DNA of 64,000 bases, from contig CAJODL010000004.1 in the NCBI GenBank assembly GCA_905233165.1, positions 21,377-85,376 of the forward strand. The letters are read 5' to 3'. The DNA comes from an uncultured Prevotella sp. GTDB taxonomy: Bacteria; Bacteroidota; Bacteroidia; Bacteroidales; Bacteroidaceae. Shown here in pieces: positions 33,343 to 43,436 of the stretch (position 1 is the first letter of the stretch; each line of letters opens with the position of its first letter). A program made the position numbers and the translations under genes. The notes under the pieces are model-generated. The model saw nothing but the letters and a program-made list of their open reading frames with translations. It was not told where the DNA came from and searched no databases.

Positions 33343-34908
33343 TTACTTCTCAAACTGCCAGCAGTCGAGGTGGGTGTCGCCTTGTGGATTGCTGAAACAG
33401 AAGAAGAGGTGATGCACGCCCTTGGCGCCTTTTATCTTGCAGCGGAATTCTTTGTAGTTGTCAACAGAACCGGTGCCGGTAATCTTCACCTTGCCGACAA
33501 CGGGACCGTCCTTGCTGTCGATGCGGATGGTGACGTCACACTGACCTGTTGAGGCTGCACGGATGCTGAAACGCTTTGCACCGCCTTCGAAATCTACGCC
33601 ACAGAGCTTTATGAATTCGCCCTCGTCGATGTCGAAGATATACATATTACGTTTGCCGGTAGAGAGGGGCATGTCTTTTATGACGCCGGTGTTTTGGATG
33701 CCCATCTTTGCAGACTTCAGGCCGTTGCCCCACGCCATTGTCTCGGCTTCGACACGCTGGTAGGGGTTGAACCATTTCAGCTGCTTCATAGGCTCTTGGT
33801 CGAGCCAATAAGGTATTTCCTGAATGGTGCCGTCGGCATTGTATGTTATCTCCTTGCCGGAAACGCTGCGACGCTCGTGGTGTACGAACGTGTTGAGGTG
33901 CATGAGGTCGTAGTCCTGACCGAAGATGTATGAGTGGCCCTTGAAGTCGCAGATGCCCGGATGGTTGCCGCGGTCGCGATTGGTCGGCTTCATGATATAG
34001 TTCTTCCATTCCCACGGACCCATAGGGCTGTCGCTCATGGCATAGCCGAGGGCCTCTGGGCAGCAGGTGGTGGCATAGCCGAGGTAATATTTTCCGTTGC
34101 GCTTATAGAACCAAGGGCCTTCCTGATAGTTCTTCACCTTCCAGTCTGCTTTCTCTGAACCCGGGATGCGCAGGTTTATCTTTGCCCCCTCTTCCTTGAC
34201 AGGACGCATCACGCCATCCTGCGGATTGAGAACAAAGATGTCGCCGCTGGTAGAAATCATATCCTCATTGAGCTTGACGCAATAGACATGCGGGTTGCCC
34301 CAATACATATACGCCTGTCCGTCGTCGTCGGTAAAGACGGATGGGTCGATGTCATCCCAATGTTCCCTCTGCCATACCAATGGTTTGCCGAGAGGATCTT
34401 TGAAAGGACCATAAGGCGTGTCGGCAACGAGGACTGCAATGCCGTGGCCGTGGAGTGGGGCATAGAGGTAGTATTTGCCGTTGCGCTCAACGGTCTGTAT
34501 GGCCCAGGCACCATTGTCGCGGCTGCGCCATGAGATGTCTTTCAGAGATGCTACAGCACCGTGCTCTGTCCAGTTTACCATGTCGGTGGTGGACCACAGC
34601 AGCCAGTCGTACATGAAGAAATCGGCGGAGTTCTTCTCGTTTAAATCGGGAATATCTTCCGGCGAAGCATCATGTGAGGTGTAGAGGAACAGGGTGTCGC
34701 CGACAACAAGTGGTGCCGGGTCGGCCGTAAACTTTGTCTGGAAGAGTGGCAGATTGACATTCTTCTCTCCACGAACGGCTGCCTGGAGGGTCAGCGAGTC
34801 CTGAACGAGTTCGTTAACGCGATTGTTGCCATTGTCGGCAACAGCATTCGTCTGTGGCATGATGGCTGCACAGCACAGAAATAGTTGTGAAAGGATTGTT
34901 TTGTTCAT
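33343..34908 (-). CDS. Secreted GH43 glycosidase with C-terminal CBM6-like domain
   Basis: This 521-residue protein has an N-terminal signal (LSQLFLCCAAIMPQTNA). The five-bladed GH43 core spans about 50-370. Its catalytic triad is visible as Asp in TADPAPLV (base, about residue 62), Asp in WDDIDPSVF (pKa modulator) and Glu in YQEGPWFYKRNGKYYLGYA (acid). The C-terminal 120 residues (from RVEAETMAWGNG) resemble a CBM6-type beta-sandwich. GH43 enzymes release arabinose or xylose from plant polysaccharides, which fits the arabinose operon later in the window, although the genes are not adjacent. Monocistronic. Confidence 0.88.
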   Translation of the reverse strand: MNKTILSQLFLCCAAIMPQTNAVADNGNNRVNELVQDSLTLQAAVRGEKNVNLPLFQTKFTADPAPLVVGDTLFLYTSHDASPEDIPDLNEKNSADFFMYDWLLWSTTDMVNWTEHGAVASLKDISWRSRDNGAWAIQTVERNGKYYLYAPLHGHGIAVLVADTPYGPFKDPLGKPLVWQREHWDDIDPSVFTDDDGQAYMYWGNPHVYCVKLNEDMISTSGDIFVLNPQDGVMRPVKEEGAKINLRIPGSEKADWKVKNYQEGPWFYKRNGKYYLGYATTCCPEALGYAMSDSPMGPWEWKNYIMKPTNRDRGNHPGICDFKGHSYIFGQDYDLMHLNTFVHHERRSVSGKEITYNADGTIQEIPYWLDQEPMKQLKWFNPYQRVEAETMAWGNGLKSAKMGIQNTGVIKDMPLSTGKRNMYIFDIDEGEFIKLCGVDFEGGAKRFSIRAASTGQCDVTIRIDSKDGPVVGKVKITGTGSVDNYKEFRCKIKGAKGVHHLFFCFSNPQGDTHLDCWQFEK

Positions 34909-34940
34909 ATTCTTTGCATAAAATTTAATAATTCCGGCTG

Positions 34941-34948
34941 CAAAGATA
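34941..34948 (-). promoter_or_regulatory. -7 promoter element of the GH43 gene
   Basis: The minus strand reads TATCTTTG, 32 nt upstream of the start. No TTTG is at the -33 position. Confidence 0.5.
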
Positions 34949-35045
34949 CGAAGATTATATGGTTTTCAGTTTCTCTATTGTGTCAGAAATCTTATTGAGA
35001 GTTTCAAGTTTCAATTGTCAATTCCAAACTCCTAACTCCTAACTC

Positions 35046-35978
35046 CTAATTCCTAATTCTCCTCAGCCCCGGCAGCATTGTGTCGATTTGGTTCAGGCGC
35101 GCTTTGTGTAGGTTGTCGTCTGCCGTTGCGTGGGTTTTGTAAAGGCTGAGGGCTTCCTCAAGCGGGGGAATGGCATCGGCATAGTTGCCTTGCATATAAT
35201 AGGCCATGCCGATATGAAACAGCACGTCGCCCTTGTCGCAACCGGAGACAAGGGACAGCATCCGCGTGTGGATGTCGAGGGAAGAGGTGTAGTTGCCTAT
35301 ATGAAAAAGACTCTCGCCACAGGCATAGAGATAAATGGCTTGTTCCTTTGGCGAGAGGGCTGTGAGGGTGGACTGACTCGTGGTGTCGCGAAGAAGGGGA
35401 TAGAGCGTCTTGGCGGCATCCTCGTAGTCTCCTTCTTTATAATATGCAAAGCCGAGATATGCCAGATAGCGTGGGGTGAGGGTGTAGTCTTGCTGCAACT
35501 TCTCAAAATTGATGATGGCCTCGTGATATTTCCCGCCCTGGAAATATTCCGTCGCCTTGGTGAGCAGCTCCTGTGGCGTTGTCTTTCTTGCAGGAGCGGC
35601 AGCAACAACAATGACAAGGAGGCTAAGCAGAAAACCCAGCAGTGCCTTGATGTAGGGACGCTCCCAATCTGAGAGATGGCGCTTGGCATCACCATATTGT
35701 AGGATGTCAATGTCCATCATGACGGGCTTGGAATCAGTTCTGCCCAGTTGCCGCTCAATGTCTTTGAGGGTGTAGCAGAGTTCCGCTTCGGAGAGGTCGG
35801 TATTGCCTCTTGCAATGCAGTTGGAGTATGGCGCACCTTCGTTCGTATCGTCAGGGCTGGTGATAATCTTGGAGAAGGTGATGCCGGGGAAGGTCTTCGT
35901 CAGAACCTCCTGAACACGCGACATCTGTACTTCGCGATTAACGTTACAGCCGATGGATATGATAAAACGCTTGGACAA
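35046..35978 (-). CDS. Fusion of a short FolK-like domain with a TPR domain
   Basis: Residues 1-112 look like a compact HPPK (FolK): ISIGCNVNRE at the start, APYSNCIARGNTDLS, IERQLGR, and the metal-binding MDIDILQYGD followed by HLSDWERPYI. FolK makes the pyrophosphate intermediate of folate synthesis. Immediately after this comes a strongly hydrophobic segment (LLGFLLSLLVIVVAAAPA, about 113-130), then four or five TPR units (about 135-300; YHEAIINFEKL, RYLAYLGFAYYKEGDYEDAAKTL, DVLFHIGMAYYMQGNYADAI). Joining a cytosolic enzyme to what looks like a signal-anchored TPR protein is unusual. It begins 10 nt after prfC. The fusion could be natural or could reflect loss of a stop codon. Confidence 0.7.
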   Translation of the reverse strand: MSKRFIISIGCNVNREVQMSRVQEVLTKTFPGITFSKIITSPDDTNEGAPYSNCIARGNTDLSEAELCYTLKDIERQLGRTDSKPVMMDIDILQYGDAKRHLSDWERPYIKALLGFLLSLLVIVVAAAPARKTTPQELLTKATEYFQGGKYHEAIINFEKLQQDYTLTPRYLAYLGFAYYKEGDYEDAAKTLYPLLRDTTSQSTLTALSPKEQAIYLYACGESLFHIGNYTSSLDIHTRMLSLVSGCDKGDVLFHIGMAYYMQGNYADAIPPLEEALSLYKTHATADDNLHKARLNQIDTMLPGLRRIRN

Positions 35979-35988
35979 TGTTCAATGT

Positions 35989-37581
35989 TCAAAACTCGCT
36001 GGTGAAATGGAACTTGATGTTCTCGAAGTCTTGCTGCGCCATCGAGAGGACGTAGCTGGAGTCGGCAAGGAAGACATCTCTGTCATCTTTGTCCTTCGCC
36101 ATATACTGATACTTACGCTTCTTGAAATTGTCCAATTCTGCCGCATTGTCGCTTTCTATCCAACACGCCTTATACAGATGCACGGGCTCCCAGCGACACT
36201 TGGCGTTGTATTCGTTCTCAAGACGATATTGTATCACCTCAAACTGCAGTTGTCCCACTGTACCGACGATGCGACGGCCGTTGAACTGATTGACAAACAG
36301 CTGGGCCACACCTTCGTTCATGAGTTGCTCAAGACCTTTCTGGAACTGCTTTGCCTTCATCGGGTCGTCATTCTCGATGTATTTGAACATCTCTGGTGAG
36401 AAGGAAGGCAATCCGCGGAAGTGCAGTTGCTCACCCTCGGTCAGAGTATCGCCGATTTTGAAGATGCCGTTGTCGGGCAATCCCACGATGTCGCCAGCCC
36501 ATGCCTCGTCGATGGTTTCCTTGCGTTGCGCCATGAACTGGGTAGGAGAGGAGAAACGCAGCGTCTTGTTCTGACCTACATGAAGGTATGGCTGATTGCG
36601 TACAAACTTGCCGGAGCATACCTTACAGAAAGCGATACAAGAGCGATGATTAGGGTCGATGTTGGCGGTGATCTTGAAGATGAAACCGGTGAACTTTGGC
36701 TCTTCTGGATTAACCATGCGCTCTACCGCTTTTGTAGGACGTGGCGATGGAGCTATTTCGACGAAGCAGTCGAGCAGTTCCTGTACGCCGAAGTTATTCA
36801 GCGCCGAACCGAAAAAGACTGGAGCCAAAGCGCCTTCGCGATAGTTGTCAACATTGAAGGGGTCGTAGATGCCCTCAATCATCTCGAGGTCGTCACGCAG
36901 ATGTGCAGCATCATCTTCACCCACCTGAGCATCGAGGTCGGGAGAGCTGACATCCACACTTACCTTCTCCGTAACGCGCTGCTTGTCGGGCGTGAAGAGG
37001 TTGAGCTGATTCTCATAAATGTTATAGACACCCTTGAACTTTACACCCTGGTTGATAGGCCAGGAGAGCGGGCGCACTTTTATCTGCAACTCTTCTTCCA
37101 ACTCGTCGAGCAGGTCGAAAGGGTCACGACCTTCGCGGTCCATCTTGTTGATGAAGATGATAACGGGAGTGTTTCGCATACGACACACCTCCATCAGCTT
37201 TCGCGTCTGGGCCTCTACACCCTTTGCAGAATCCACCACGATGATGGCAGAGTCAACGGCAGTGAGGGTGCGGTAGGTGTCTTCGGCAAAGTCCTGGTGA
37301 CCAGGAGTATCGAGGATGTTTACCTTATACACCTCGCCCGTCTTATCAGCAGGGGGAGTATAGTCAAATTCCATGACAGAGGTGGATACAGAGATACCAC
37401 GCTGTTTCTCAATATCCATCCAGTCAGAGGTGGCTGTCTTACGTATCTTATTGCTCTTTACTGCACCTGCAACCTGTATCTGTCCACCGAAGAGCAGAAA
37501 TTTCTCGGTAAGAGTTGTCTTACCGGCATCAGGGTGGGAAATAATCGCAAAAGTGCGGCGGCGTTCTATTTCTTTATTCAT
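35989..37581 (-). CDS. prfC: Peptide chain release factor 3
   Basis: RF3 is a translational GTPase that recycles RF1/RF2 from the ribosome. The 530-residue protein has G1 [11 protein letters not shown] near residue 15, G2 [13 protein letters not shown]3 [12 protein letters not shown] near residue 90 and G4 [10 protein letters not shown] near residue 145. The C-terminal RF3-specific domain contains GVAQLF and [10 protein letters not shown]. Length is normal. It lies between the DUF4924 gene (66-nt repeat-filled gap) and the FolK-TPR gene (10 nt). Confidence 0.96.
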   Translation of the reverse strand: MNKEIERRRTFAIISHPDAGKTTLTEKFLLFGGQIQVAGAVKSNKIRKTATSDWMDIEKQRGISVSTSVMEFDYTPPADKTGEVYKVNILDTPGHQDFAEDTYRTLTAVDSAIIVVDSAKGVEAQTRKLMEVCRMRNTPVIIFINKMDREGRDPFDLLDELEEELQIKVRPLSWPINQGVKFKGVYNIYENQLNLFTPDKQRVTEKVSVDVSSPDLDAQVGEDDAAHLRDDLEMIEGIYDPFNVDNYREGALAPVFFGSALNNFGVQELLDCFVEIAPSPRPTKAVERMVNPEEPKFTGFIFKITANIDPNHRSCIAFCKVCSGKFVRNQPYLHVGQNKTLRFSSPTQFMAQRKETIDEAWAGDIVGLPDNGIFKIGDTLTEGEQLHFRGLPSFSPEMFKYIENDDPMKAKQFQKGLEQLMNEGVAQLFVNQFNGRRIVGTVGQLQFEVIQYRLENEYNAKCRWEPVHLYKACWIESDNAAELDNFKKRKYQYMAKDKDDRDVFLADSSYVLSMAQQDFENIKFHFTSEF

Positions 37582-37647
37582 TTATTTAATTGAAAATTGA
37601 GAATTGAAAATTAAACTTTTGACTTTTGACTTTTGACCTTTGACCTT

Positions 37648-38196
37648 TTAGTCATCCTCAAACTTCAGTCCTTCTTCCTTATCCTTTTTATAGTAGTCGG
37701 AAAGCATTCCGAGGAATGTAGATATTTCTTTTACGGCATTGCTGGTAGAGGCGCTGATCTCCTTGTTCTGCAGGCGCAGAAGGGTTACGCCATACACAGC
37801 ATTGAGACATGTCTCAACCTCAGAAAAGTCTTTGCTTCCCTTGTTGCGAAGTTCTACGATGAACGGTAGCACCTTGTAGTATTCGCTGCTATAGAAAGGA
37901 AACTTGGGCGATTGGAGCAGTTGGGCATGCAACTCGTCAAGCTGCTGCACGATAATCTTGTTTATCTGTATGTGGCCACCTTGTGTAAGTCCCTCCTCGC
38001 GTATCATGCGAATGAGATTGCCATACCAGTCGATGGTCTCCTCACGCTGTTCGTCGGTAAGATCGAAGCGGGAGATATAGTCGCGTTTGATGGCAGAAAG
38101 GTCGCATTGGTAGGCACGGATAGTATCTTCCACCTGCCACATATATAGCAGATAACCAACGATGTTATCTTTTCGTAGTTGTTGGGAAATTGTCAT
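37648..38196 (-). CDS. DUF4924-family protein
   Basis: This 182-residue, mostly helical cytosolic protein matches the Bacteroidetes DUF4924 pattern: NIVGYLLYMWQVEDTIRAY at the N-terminus, DEQREETIDWYGNLIRMI, then ELHAQLLQSPKFPFYSSEYYKVLPFIVELR. Function is unknown. Its start overlaps the end of the LysE gene by 4 nt, so the two are translationally coupled. Confidence 0.8.
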   Translation of the reverse strand: MTISQQLRKDNIVGYLLYMWQVEDTIRAYQCDLSAIKRDYISRFDLTDEQREETIDWYGNLIRMIREEGLTQGGHIQINKIIVQQLDELHAQLLQSPKFPFYSSEYYKVLPFIVELRNKGSKDFSEVETCLNAVYGVTLLRLQNKEISASTSNAVKEISTFLGMLSDYYKKDKEEGLKFEDD

Positions 38197-38870
38197 AGTG
38201 AAATAGAAAATAAGTTGAATGCGGTACCCATGAAGATGGCAAACGAGAATACCATGACGATGGTACCTATTATCCTATTAATAATCTTTATTGCATCGAG
38301 AGAGAAAAATTCGCGCACCTTATCAATCACCCAAGTCAAACCATACCACCACAACAGAGCTCCTCCGGCGATAGAGAGATATCCCAGGGACATCTCAAGA
38401 GGATGGTCGGGAACAACAAACGCAAACTGTGCGAATGTGGCGAGGAAAAGGAATATGATAAGGGGATTGGAGAATGTGACAATGAATGCCGTCACGAAGT
38501 TATGCGTCAGCGAACCTCTTACGCCTTTTCCCTGATGCACCTTGTTGCGAGGGTCGCTCTTAAAACAATATATACCAAAGAGAAAGAGTAGCACAGAACC
38601 AAATATCTGCAAGAAGAATTTGTTCTGCGGATTGTCTATCAGTTCCATTGCGAAGCTCATACCGAAACCCGTCAGCAGAGCATAGATGATGTCGCTGAGT
38701 GTAGCTCCCAAGCCTGTTACGAAGCCAAACCAACGGCCCTTGTTCAGGGTGCGCTGCACACACAGTATGCCGACAGGACCCATAGGGGCGGAACATACAA
38801 TGCCTATTATCATACCCTTGATGATAATATCAAGGAAGTTGAATTGCAAAGGAAAAGCAAAAGGTGCCAT
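38193..38870 (-). CDS. LysE-family translocator
   Basis: A 225-residue inner-membrane protein of the LysE/RhtB amino-acid exporter type, with about six membrane segments. The LysE signature GIVCSAPMGPVGILCVQRTL lies near residue 22, followed by GLGATLSDIIYALLTGFG. FSNPLIIFLFLATFAQF is near residue 140. The substrate cannot be told from sequence. It starts 2 nt after recQ and overlaps the DUF4924 gene by 4 nt. Confidence 0.88.
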   Translation of the reverse strand: MAPFAFPLQFNFLDIIIKGMIIGIVCSAPMGPVGILCVQRTLNKGRWFGFVTGLGATLSDIIYALLTGFGMSFAMELIDNPQNKFFLQIFGSVLLFLFGIYCFKSDPRNKVHQGKGVRGSLTHNFVTAFIVTFSNPLIIFLFLATFAQFAFVVPDHPLEMSLGYLSIAGGALLWWYGLTWVIDKVREFFSLDAIKIINRIIGTIVMVFSFAIFMGTAFNLFSISL

Positions 38871-38872
38871 AT

Positions 38873-40558
38873 CTATTCTTTATATTTCTCACCGAAGTAT
38901 CTTAGTAAGACTTCTTCGTTATTCTTTTCTGTTTCTATATAATCCAGCACACTGCCGATACGCTTTTCGGCTTTCTCTTTCAGGTCTTCATATATGCTTT
39001 TTGGAAAGCGAAGGTCTTCTGAGAGGTATCTCTGTTGTGGATAGTATATTATCGGTACAGTTCGCGCTGGGGCGTAACGTATAATCTTTCTCTGTGCCAG
39101 GCTCTTCAGGGCCACATGCAACTGTGAGTCTTCCATTCCCAGACGTCTGCCTATTGCCATTTCGTCAATGAATGTAAAGTCGGAAAAGAGTGTTCCATAA
39201 TACCTCAGCAGGCGTGTCAGCACATCTTCCTCTGTTTTTGAAAGCCCTCGGATATCATTGAGCTCATGGCGTGAGATGTTCATTATAACACGGGCTCTTT
39301 CGTTGTGTGCTCCGTCGTATTCTATATAGCCGGCATTCTGCAGTATGTGGAGCGCTCCGTGAAGTGTGGCAGGCCATAGGTGGAAGTTTATGCAGAACTG
39401 CTCCTCGTCGAAGATATAGGTGGCTCCCTTTCCATCTTCTACTGCTAACTGAAAGAAGTAGGCCAGTTTGTCATACACATTGCGTATATAATCCTTCGCA
39501 GGATATTGCTCATTGAGGTGTGTCACCAACTGTGTCTTGTCGCGCTTGTCATAGAGTAATACAGCGTACGCCAACTGTCCGTCGCGGCCTGCACGACCTG
39601 CTTCCTGATAGTATGCCTCAAGAGAGTCGGGCACATCGGCATGGATGACGATTCTGACATCGGGTTTGTCAATACCCATTCCGAAGGCATTCGTGGCTAC
39701 CATCACGCGGATGGTGTTGTCTTGCCACAGTTGCTGGTGCTTCTGCTTTACGCTAAAGTCGAGGCCTGCATGATAGTAGGTTGACTTGATGCCGTAAGTT
39801 TCCAACTCTTTGGATAACTCCTTTGTCTTCTCGCGGCTTCGGGTATATATGATAGCAGAACCCTCTACTGCCTCGAGAATCTTTAGCATTTGTCCTATCT
39901 TGTCGTTGGTATGCCTTACGACATAACGCAGATTTGGACGTCGGAAGGACATGCTGAAGATATTGAATGTTTCTTCGTCAGCGTCATTGTCAGGCCTCCT
40001 GAGCTCATTCTTGATGTCTTCTATTACCTCTGTTGTCGCTGTTGCAGTAAGTGCGAGGACAGGACAGTCAGGAAGTTCTTGACGGATGTCCTTGATGTGC
40101 AGATAGGCAGGACGGAATTCGTGTCCCCATTGGGATATGCAGTGTGCCTCGTCAACGACAATGAATGATACCTTTATATAACGCAGCTTTGCCATAAAGA
40201 GTGATGACGCAAGTCGTTCAGGGGAGACATACAGGAATTTTATTGCCCCGAAGACAGCGTTGTCCAGTATTCTTTGTATCTCATCACGGCTTTTGCCGGT
40301 ATATATCGCCTCGGCTTTGATGCCTCGTTTCTTAAGATGCTCCACCTGATCTTGCATCAGCGCTATCAGTGGAGAAATGACGATACACGTTCCGTCCATA
40401 GCGAGTGCTGGCACTTGGAAGGTGATACTCTTTCCACCTCCTGTAGGCATCAGACCTATGGTGTCATGACCGCTTCCGATACTGTTGATGATGTCCTCTT
40501 GTATAAAGCGGAAGGAGTCATAGCCAAAGTTATCCTTCAGTATGGAAGTGTATGTCAT
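38873..40558 (-). CDS. recQ: Short RecQ-family DNA helicase lacking the zinc-binding C-terminus
   Basis: This superfamily 2 3'-5' DNA helicase has 561 residues. Motif I is MPTGGGKSITFQVPAL (about 36), motif II VVDEAHCISQWGHEFRP (about 140), then ALTATAT (motif III), ATNAFGMGIDKPDVR (motif V) and QEAGRAGRDG (motif VI). A winged-helix-like region follows. The protein ends at LLRYFGEKYKE, where RecQ relatives normally continue into a Cys-rich zinc motif; no Cys cluster or HRDC domain is present. Its first 29 nt overlap the recJ 3' end, and it lies in one operon with recJ, which suggests a joint repair function. Confidence 0.88.
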   Translation of the reverse strand: MTYTSILKDNFGYDSFRFIQEDIINSIGSGHDTIGLMPTGGGKSITFQVPALAMDGTCIVISPLIALMQDQVEHLKKRGIKAEAIYTGKSRDEIQRILDNAVFGAIKFLYVSPERLASSLFMAKLRYIKVSFIVVDEAHCISQWGHEFRPAYLHIKDIRQELPDCPVLALTATATTEVIEDIKNELRRPDNDADEETFNIFSMSFRRPNLRYVVRHTNDKIGQMLKILEAVEGSAIIYTRSREKTKELSKELETYGIKSTYYHAGLDFSVKQKHQQLWQDNTIRVMVATNAFGMGIDKPDVRIVIHADVPDSLEAYYQEAGRAGRDGQLAYAVLLYDKRDKTQLVTHLNEQYPAKDYIRNVYDKLAYFFQLAVEDGKGATYIFDEEQFCINFHLWPATLHGALHILQNAGYIEYDGAHNERARVIMNISRHELNDIRGLSKTEEDVLTRLLRYYGTLFSDFTFIDEMAIGRRLGMEDSQLHVALKSLAQRKIIRYAPARTVPIIYYPQQRYLSEDLRFPKSIYEDLKEKAEKRIGSVLDYIETEKNNEEVLLRYFGEKYKE

Positions 40559-42293
40559 CTATCTGTAATTGTACAAAACCCTTCTTGTACTGGTTTTCTT
40601 CTATTGTATATGCAATATCGAATGCCTGCTTTGACTTTATCTGCTTTACCAGAGGCGCTTGTCCGAAAGCAATACCATTGACAACGGTTGGAGATTTGGA
40701 ATCAACGAGTTCCATCTTTACATGCTTCTGTGTGCGACCGACTACCTTTGAGGTACCAAAGTCATAAACCTCCTTCGTCATGAAGTGGGGCTTCATATTT
40801 CCAGGACCGAAAGGAGAGAAACGTTTCAGGTCGTGAAGCAGTCTCCGATTTATATCTGAGAAATCTATTACAGCGTCTATCTTTATTGCAGGCTCCGTCT
40901 GTGTTGGCGAGATATGCTCTGCAACATATTTTTCAAAATTAGTTTTAAAGCGTTCTACATCAGCCCAACGGATGGTAAGGCCACAGGCATAGGTATGCCC
41001 ACCAAAGTTGACAAGCAACTCGCGGCAGCTGCGTATTGCAGCATAGATATCAAAGCCGGCAACTGAACGCGCAGAACCAACGGCATAGTCGCCTTCGCGA
41101 GTAAAGACGATAGTAGGACGGAAATAATCTTCTGCCAAACGTGTTGCTACGATACCAAGAATACCTTTCTTCCATGTCTCATCGTAAACAACAATGCTCA
41201 ATGGGGTTTCAGAAGCCCACAACTTGGAATCTTCTTTATCAAGCAAAGCATGAACAAGTTCGTTGGCTTCTTCTGTCATTTGCTTATCAGCCTCGCGACG
41301 TTGGTCGTTATATTCGTCAATCTCTTTTGCCAATTCAAGTGCCTTGTCAAGATTTTTTTCTACGAGCAGATTGACAGCCAGCTGACCATTCTCCATACGG
41401 CCAGAGGCATTGATGCGTGGACCTATCTTGAAGACAATGTCGTTCATGGTGATTTCCTGCTCATTAAGGCCACAGGTTTCGATGATAGCTTGTATGCCGG
41501 TTGAAGGCTTGAGATTAAGCTGTTTGAGACCATGATAGGCAAGAATGCGATTCTCGTCAGTTATATTGACAAGGTCTGAAGCAATGGAAATGGCGCAGAG
41601 GTCGAGTAGGGGAATGAGTTTTGAGAATGGTATGCCATTATTCTTCGCAAAACCCTGCATAAACTTAAATCCTATACCGCATCCGCAGAGGTGTTTGAAG
41701 GGATAGGTGTCTGTCTGCTGCTTTGGATTAAGAATAGCGACAGCTGGAGGCAGTATATCGTCACCTTTATCGTCTGTATCAGGGAAGTGGTGGTCGCAGA
41801 TGATGAAGTCAATGCCAAGGCTGCGTGCATACGCAATCTCTTCGTGTGCCTTTATGCCGCAGTCGAGGATGATGATGAGGGTAACACCACGTTGCTTTGC
41901 GTAGTCAATGCCCTTTTTGCTGACACCATACCCTTCGTCATAACGGTTAGGAATGTAGTATTCCAGATTGCTGTAGTATTGCAGCAGGAATTTATATACC
42001 AATGTTACTGCGGTTACTCCGTCAACATCGTAATCGCCATATACCATGATATGCTCCTTGCGACCAATGGCATCATTGAGTCTGTCAACAGCAATATCCA
42101 TATCCTTCATGCGGAAAGGATTGATGAGGTCAGGCAACTGTGGACGGAAGAATAATTTCGCATTAGATTCTGTGGTGATGCCGTGACGCACCAATTGCAT
42201 AGTAAGTATTTCAGACATATTGAGCTTCTTACTCAATTCCCATGCCTGACGATATTGTTCTGCACTATATTGTTCTATATCCCAGCGAATCAT
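40530..42293 (-). CDS. recJ: Single-stranded-DNA-specific exonuclease RecJ
   Basis: RecJ degrades single-stranded DNA 5'-3' in recombination and mismatch repair. The 587-residue protein carries the DHH-family motifs VYGDYDVDGVTAVTL (about 80), ILDCGIKAHEE, and FIICDHHFPD (about 165), plus the DHHA1 motif INASGRMENG (about 290) and FGGHTYACGL (about 415). It lies 11 nt after the zinc-ribbon gene and overlaps recQ by 29 nt. Confidence 0.95.
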   Translation of the reverse strand: MIRWDIEQYSAEQYRQAWELSKKLNMSEILTMQLVRHGITTESNAKLFFRPQLPDLINPFRMKDMDIAVDRLNDAIGRKEHIMVYGDYDVDGVTAVTLVYKFLLQYYSNLEYYIPNRYDEGYGVSKKGIDYAKQRGVTLIIILDCGIKAHEEIAYARSLGIDFIICDHHFPDTDDKGDDILPPAVAILNPKQQTDTYPFKHLCGCGIGFKFMQGFAKNNGIPFSKLIPLLDLCAISIASDLVNITDENRILAYHGLKQLNLKPSTGIQAIIETCGLNEQEITMNDIVFKIGPRINASGRMENGQLAVNLLVEKNLDKALELAKEIDEYNDQRREADKQMTEEANELVHALLDKEDSKLWASETPLSIVVYDETWKKGILGIVATRLAEDYFRPTIVFTREGDYAVGSARSVAGFDIYAAIRSCRELLVNFGGHTYACGLTIRWADVERFKTNFEKYVAEHISPTQTEPAIKIDAVIDFSDINRRLLHDLKRFSPFGPGNMKPHFMTKEVYDFGTSKVVGRTQKHVKMELVDSKSPTVVNGIAFGQAPLVKQIKSKQAFDIAYTIEENQYKKGFVQLQIDDIHFHTEG

Positions 42294-42304
42294 TGGTATC
42301 GTTG

Positions 42305-43291
42305 TTATTCAGAATATTCGGTAGCTTGTGCCACTACCTTCTTGAGGTTAAATCTTGATATAAGCCCATCAGGAGTGACGTCGGCCGTTACGTTGTATGT
42401 AGAAAAGCGTTCCTTGGAAAGGTCTTCGCGATCTATACTCAGTGTTGCTGTAAATTGTGCTCGCAATACCTCTGAGCCTCCTTCATCTGTAGCATGCTTT
42501 GCGGTGAATGGCTCCATGATGCGGAAATTCAGGTTGTTAACATCGGGCTTGTATAATTTCTCCATGAATGTTACCACATCGCTGTTTGTAGCCCCAACAC
42601 GGTTCAAGAATCTTGTCATTGTTGTTGGTACTGTTGAAAGAAGTTGGTCAGTATCATGGGAATTGATAGATTGGAAGAAACGTCTGCATACACTGCGGGC
42701 AAAATCTACTTCCTCTTCCGTCGCATTGTTGCTGGCAAGTTTAAGAATGCGTTGCTTTACCTCCACTATTCTTTTGCTCTTAGGATATTTTCGTAAATAA
42801 TTCTCGTAAGAATCAATAGTGTTTATCTTACATGCCAAAGCATAGTCGATAGAATCTATTGCATCCAATTGCTCCTGCTCTTCCTTGTTGCGTTCTGCAT
42901 CACGCATATGTTGCAGCATTGCCTTCACGGAGTCACGATGTACCTGCGGAGCTGCTCCGTAATGTGCCAGATAACGTTGCAACTCGTCAGCATTATTGCT
43001 TTCAACGGCTTGTTGGAAGGCTGCTTCCTCATCTTGTTTCTGCATTTGGGTGTGTAGGTAATAAGAACCTACGGCAGCTGCAAAAACAAAGGTCAGAACA
43101 ATGAAGAATATGATTGCCCATCGAGATGATTTGTTTTTACCATTCCCAGAAGATTTCGTGTCTGATTTATGACGCTTGGGGGTATTAGAGCCAGTAATGT
43201 CGGGGTTGCCGGCAATCTTTATTCCACAATTGGGACAGGTGGCAGCCTTGTCACTAACTTGATGATTACATTCAGGACAATTTATCAACAT
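42305..43291 (-). CDS. Zinc-ribbon membrane-anchored protein
   Basis: A 328-residue protein. The N-terminus has a zinc ribbon with two CxxC pairs (CPECNHQVSDKAATCPNCG). A basic linker and one membrane segment (WAIIFFIVLTFVFAAAVGSYYL, about 58-80) follow, then a helical Glu/Gln-rich region (about 85-185) and a DUF4878/NTF2-like C-terminal domain (about 195-320). Such proteins are common and functionally uncharacterised. It is the first gene of the recJ-recQ-LysE-DUF4924-prfC run and has a consensus promoter. Confidence 0.8.
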   Translation of the reverse strand: MLINCPECNHQVSDKAATCPNCGIKIAGNPDITGSNTPKRHKSDTKSSGNGKNKSSRWAIIFFIVLTFVFAAAVGSYYLHTQMQKQDEEAAFQQAVESNNADELQRYLAHYGAAPQVHRDSVKAMLQHMRDAERNKEEQEQLDAIDSIDYALACKINTIDSYENYLRKYPKSKRIVEVKQRILKLASNNATEEEVDFARSVCRRFFQSINSHDTDQLLSTVPTTMTRFLNRVGATNSDVVTFMEKLYKPDVNNLNFRIMEPFTAKHATDEGGSEVLRAQFTATLSIDREDLSKERFSTYNVTADVTPDGLISRFNLKKVVAQATEYSE

Positions 43292-43343
43292 ATTCTATTC
43301 TTGTTCTTTTTAAAAATTGCTCCTCTCCCTATTATTTCGCCTG

Positions 43344-43374
43344 CAAAGGTACTAAATAGTTTTGAATAATGCAA
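43344..43374 (-). promoter_or_regulatory. Promoter of the zinc-ribbon/recJ/recQ operon
   Basis: The minus strand has TTG (43372-43374), 20 nt, then TACCTTTG (43344-43351), 53 nt upstream of the start. Confidence 0.72.
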
Positions 43375-43436
43375 CCTCAAATGAAAAAAACTAAATATGT
43401 TTAATAATTTGTGGGGTATTTATTACATAAATTAAT

